Origin: Acidobacteriota bacterium
Lineage (GTDB): Bacteria > Acidobacteriota > Terriglobia > UBA7540
NCBI GenBank assembly: GCA_021789565.1
Contig: JAJYJL010000417.1
Location: 1 to 7,071 of the forward strand
Direction of reading: 5' to 3'
Length of the DNA stretch: 7,071 nt
Numbering within the stretch: the first letter of the stretch is position 1; every line of letters begins with the position of its first letter. The notes beneath the pieces are model-generated. The model worked only from the letters and a program-made list of their open reading frames with translations. It was not told the DNA's origin and did no database searches. Shown in pieces: positions 5,830 to 7,071 of this stretch. The position numbers and the translations under genes are program-made.

Positions 5830-6906
5830 TCAGAAGATGTGCAGCCGCAGAGTCAGATATTTCTTGGGATTCGTCCGGAATTCGGCAAGGAACTCCCGGA
5901 GCGACTGAGACGAAGCGAGCAGGTTGTTATACATCGAGGGATCTGTTGAAAGTCTGCCAAGCGTTCCCTCGCCACGGTCAATCCGGCCAGTAATCACCTC
6001 GACATGCTGCACTGTTTGATTGAGGTTGTTATAAAGGCTTGGGTCCTTGATCAGTTTCCCGAGCGTACCCTTGCTTTCATTGATGCTGGCCATCATGGTG
6101 TTTGCCCTTTCGGTCGCTTGCTTCAGATTGTTGTACACGGAAGGATCATTGATGAACTCTGCCGCGCTTCCTTTGCCGTGCTGCACCTGGTCCAGCACGT
6201 TGTTGACTTTATCCAGCGCCGCAACTGTCCGGTTGTAGAACGTTTCGTCGGTGAGGAGTTTGCCCAGCGTCCCGTGCCCCTGCTCGACCTGCGACATCAG
6301 CTTCTGGGCCTCGTTGGCGGTCTTATTCAGATTGTTGTAGAAATTCTCCTCGTATATCAGCTTGCCGATGGACCCCTGGCCATGCTGAATCTGCTTGGTG
6401 ATGTCGTTCAATGTGCTGCTGAGAACACGAAGATTGGAAACCACGTCATTGGCGTTCTGGACGATCTGCTTCATATCGGCTTCTTCATGGCTCGGGACCG
6501 TTCCGCCCTCAGGGAGCGGCTGCGACCCAGGTCCGCCCCGGCTGATGTCCACATAGGCTTCTCCCAGCAAGCCAACGGTGTCAATGGTGGCTGAAGAGTC
6601 CTCCCGGATCTGGTCCTGGTACTTCTGCCCAACCTTCATGTCGATTTCGACCGCCCGGCTGGGGTCCGTATAGGGAGAAAGCTTGATGGCGGTCACGTTG
6701 CCAACCACAATCCCCGCAAGCCTGACCTGCGCACCGTCACGCAAACTCTCCGCACCCGAAAAATAAGTCTTGAGTTCGTAATTGCGAGTCAGAAAGCCAA
6801 CCTGTCCGCTGATAAAAAAGACGCCAACAGCAAAGACGATCAGACCGGAAATGATGAGCACTCCAACACGGAGTTGGGTCCAGGTGAGTTGTTTACGCTG
6901 AGGCAT
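5830..6906 (-). CDS. mlaD: MlaD-like MCE-domain lipid transport protein with C-terminal 34-residue repeats
   Basis: A 358-residue substrate-binding subunit of an Mla-type ABC system that carries phospholipid between inner and outer membrane. After a basic start (residues 1-13) one membrane helix (about 14-33) anchors it in the inner membrane with the rest in the periplasm. The MCE domain spans about 40-123: YFSGAESLRDGAQVRLAGI (48-66), VGNVTAI (68-74), and the closing GLLGEAYVDIS (112-122). Residues 173-342 are five tandem 34-residue units, then a short NPKKYL tail ending in Phe, similar to the end of other Acidobacteriota/Bacteroidota MCE proteins. Escherichia coli MlaD is about 183 residues and lacks the repeats. 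GGAAGGGAGG stands just before the ATG. The ATPase gene ends 65 bp upstream, so the two likely form one operon. Confidence 0.93.
   Translation of the reverse strand: MPQRKQLTWTQLRVGVLIISGLIVFAVGVFFISGQVGFLTRNYELKTYFSGAESLRDGAQVRLAGIVVGNVTAIKLSPYTDPSRAVEIDMKVGQKYQDQIREDSSATIDTVGLLGEAYVDISRGGPGSQPLPEGGTVPSHEEADMKQIVQNANDVVSNLRVLSSTLNDITKQIQHGQGSIGKLIYEENFYNNLNKTANEAQKLMSQVEQGHGTLGKLLTDETFYNRTVAALDKVNNVLDQVQHGKGSAAEFINDPSVYNNLKQATERANTMMASINESKGTLGKLIKDPSLYNNLNQTVQHVEVITGRIDRGEGTLGRLSTDPSMYNNLLASSQSLREFLAEFRTNPKKYLTLRLHIF
5881..6390 (-). repeat. Five tandem 102-bp (34-codon) units inside mlaD
   Basis: The units cover residues 173-206, 207-240, 241-274, 275-308 and 309-342, with no insertion or deletion between them. 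The shared pattern is a G/S-x-G-S/T-L/I-G-K-L turn, then D/E-x-x-x-Y-N-N/R, then a helix of about 14 residues. Unit 3 is the most divergent in the glycine motif (GKGSAAEF). The copies differ at the DNA level, so this is an old, selected protein repeat and not a recent slippage product. They most likely form a helical stalk or coiled structure in the periplasm; that is inference. Confidence 0.85.
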
Positions 6907-6910
6907 TATT

Positions 6911-6920
6911 CCTCCCTTCC
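6911..6920 (-). promoter_or_regulatory. Strong ribosome binding site of mlaD
   Basis: On the minus strand GGAAGGGAGG ends 4 nt before the ATG at 6906. It is the strongest purine-rich ribosome site in the window and fixes the mlaD start. Confidence 0.7.
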
Positions 6921-6971
6921 AGAATCACTCCCAAGACATTTATTCTAGTCCCATCGTGGTCTCAGGCGACC

Positions 6972-7071
6972 TTACCGAAGAAACTGCTGAAGGTATGGAT
7001 CCCGTGTAGAAACCACTTCGTCCGGCGTTCCGTGAAAATAGACCGATCCTGCCCGCAACACCAGAAACCGC
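6972..7071 (-). CDS. mlaF: C-terminal end of an ABC transporter ATPase (MlaF-like), 5' part outside the window
   Basis: A frame open from the window edge ends in TAA at 6972-6974 and encodes the last 32 residues: a strand FLVLRAGSVYF, then HGTPDEVV, then DPYLQQFLR. This is the usual end of Mla-type ATPases, where the strand follows the H-loop and is followed by GTPxE and a final xxQF helix. None of the Walker or signature motifs lie in the window, so the call rests on this tail and on mlaD lying 65 bp downstream. It would energise lipid transport at the cytoplasmic face, with a permease (MlaE) probably encoded further upstream. Confidence 0.8.
   Translation of the reverse strand, partial: RFLVLRAGSVYFHGTPDEVVSTRDPYLQQFLR

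Noticed and set aside
6004..6594. Plus-strand open frame of 196 codons opposite mlaD
   Set aside because: It lies fully opposite the MCE and repeat region, and its repeats mirror the 34-codon repeats of mlaD.
6956..6975. GGTC/GACC inverted repeat just after the mlaF stop
   Set aside because: The stem is only 4 bp and no T-run follows, so it is not a credible terminator; the operon likely continues into mlaD.

Overview
The window is chromosomal-type bacterial DNA, moderately GC-rich, dense with genes and free of obvious mobile elements, tRNAs, rRNAs or CRISPR arrays. The host is a Gram-negative (double-membrane) bacterium: it carries an Mla-type phospholipid transport pair (MlaF end, MlaD). 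It makes menaquinone by the futalosine route (MqnE and a UbiA-type prenyltransferase). The gene set and protein style suggest an Acidobacteriota-like genome. That assignment is an inference, not something the sequence proves.

Layout. (1) 1-2071: two divergent glycosyltransferases. A cellulose-synthase-like GT2 enzyme runs off the left edge on the minus strand. A multi-membrane GT-C (GT87/DUF2029-like) enzyme lies on the plus strand. Their 88-bp shared intergenic region holds a perfect 14-bp inverted repeat. (2) 2101-3231: mqnE on the minus strand, with a good promoter candidate that fixes its start at a GTG about 75 bp inside the longest open frame. (3) 3232-3848: a structured intergenic region followed by a small plus-strand gene for an 88-residue HTH-like protein of unknown function. 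(4) 3904-7071: four codirectional minus-strand genes. Read in transcription order they are the end of mlaF, mlaD, a YqgE/AlgH-family protein with an export signal, and the UbiA-family prenyltransferase (probable MqnP).

How the genes fit together. MlaF/MlaD would be part of an inner-membrane ABC system moving phospholipid between the membranes. The MlaD has five perfect-length 34-residue repeats after its MCE domain. MqnE and the prenyltransferase act at an early and a late step of menaquinone synthesis, but here they are separated by the small plus-strand gene, so they must be transcribed separately. The two glycosyltransferases point to cell-envelope polysaccharide or glycolipid synthesis. 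The whole window is therefore centred on the envelope and membrane. The least explained items are the exported YqgE/AlgH homologue, the MlaD repeat domain, the small HTH-like gene and the inverted repeats upstream of it.
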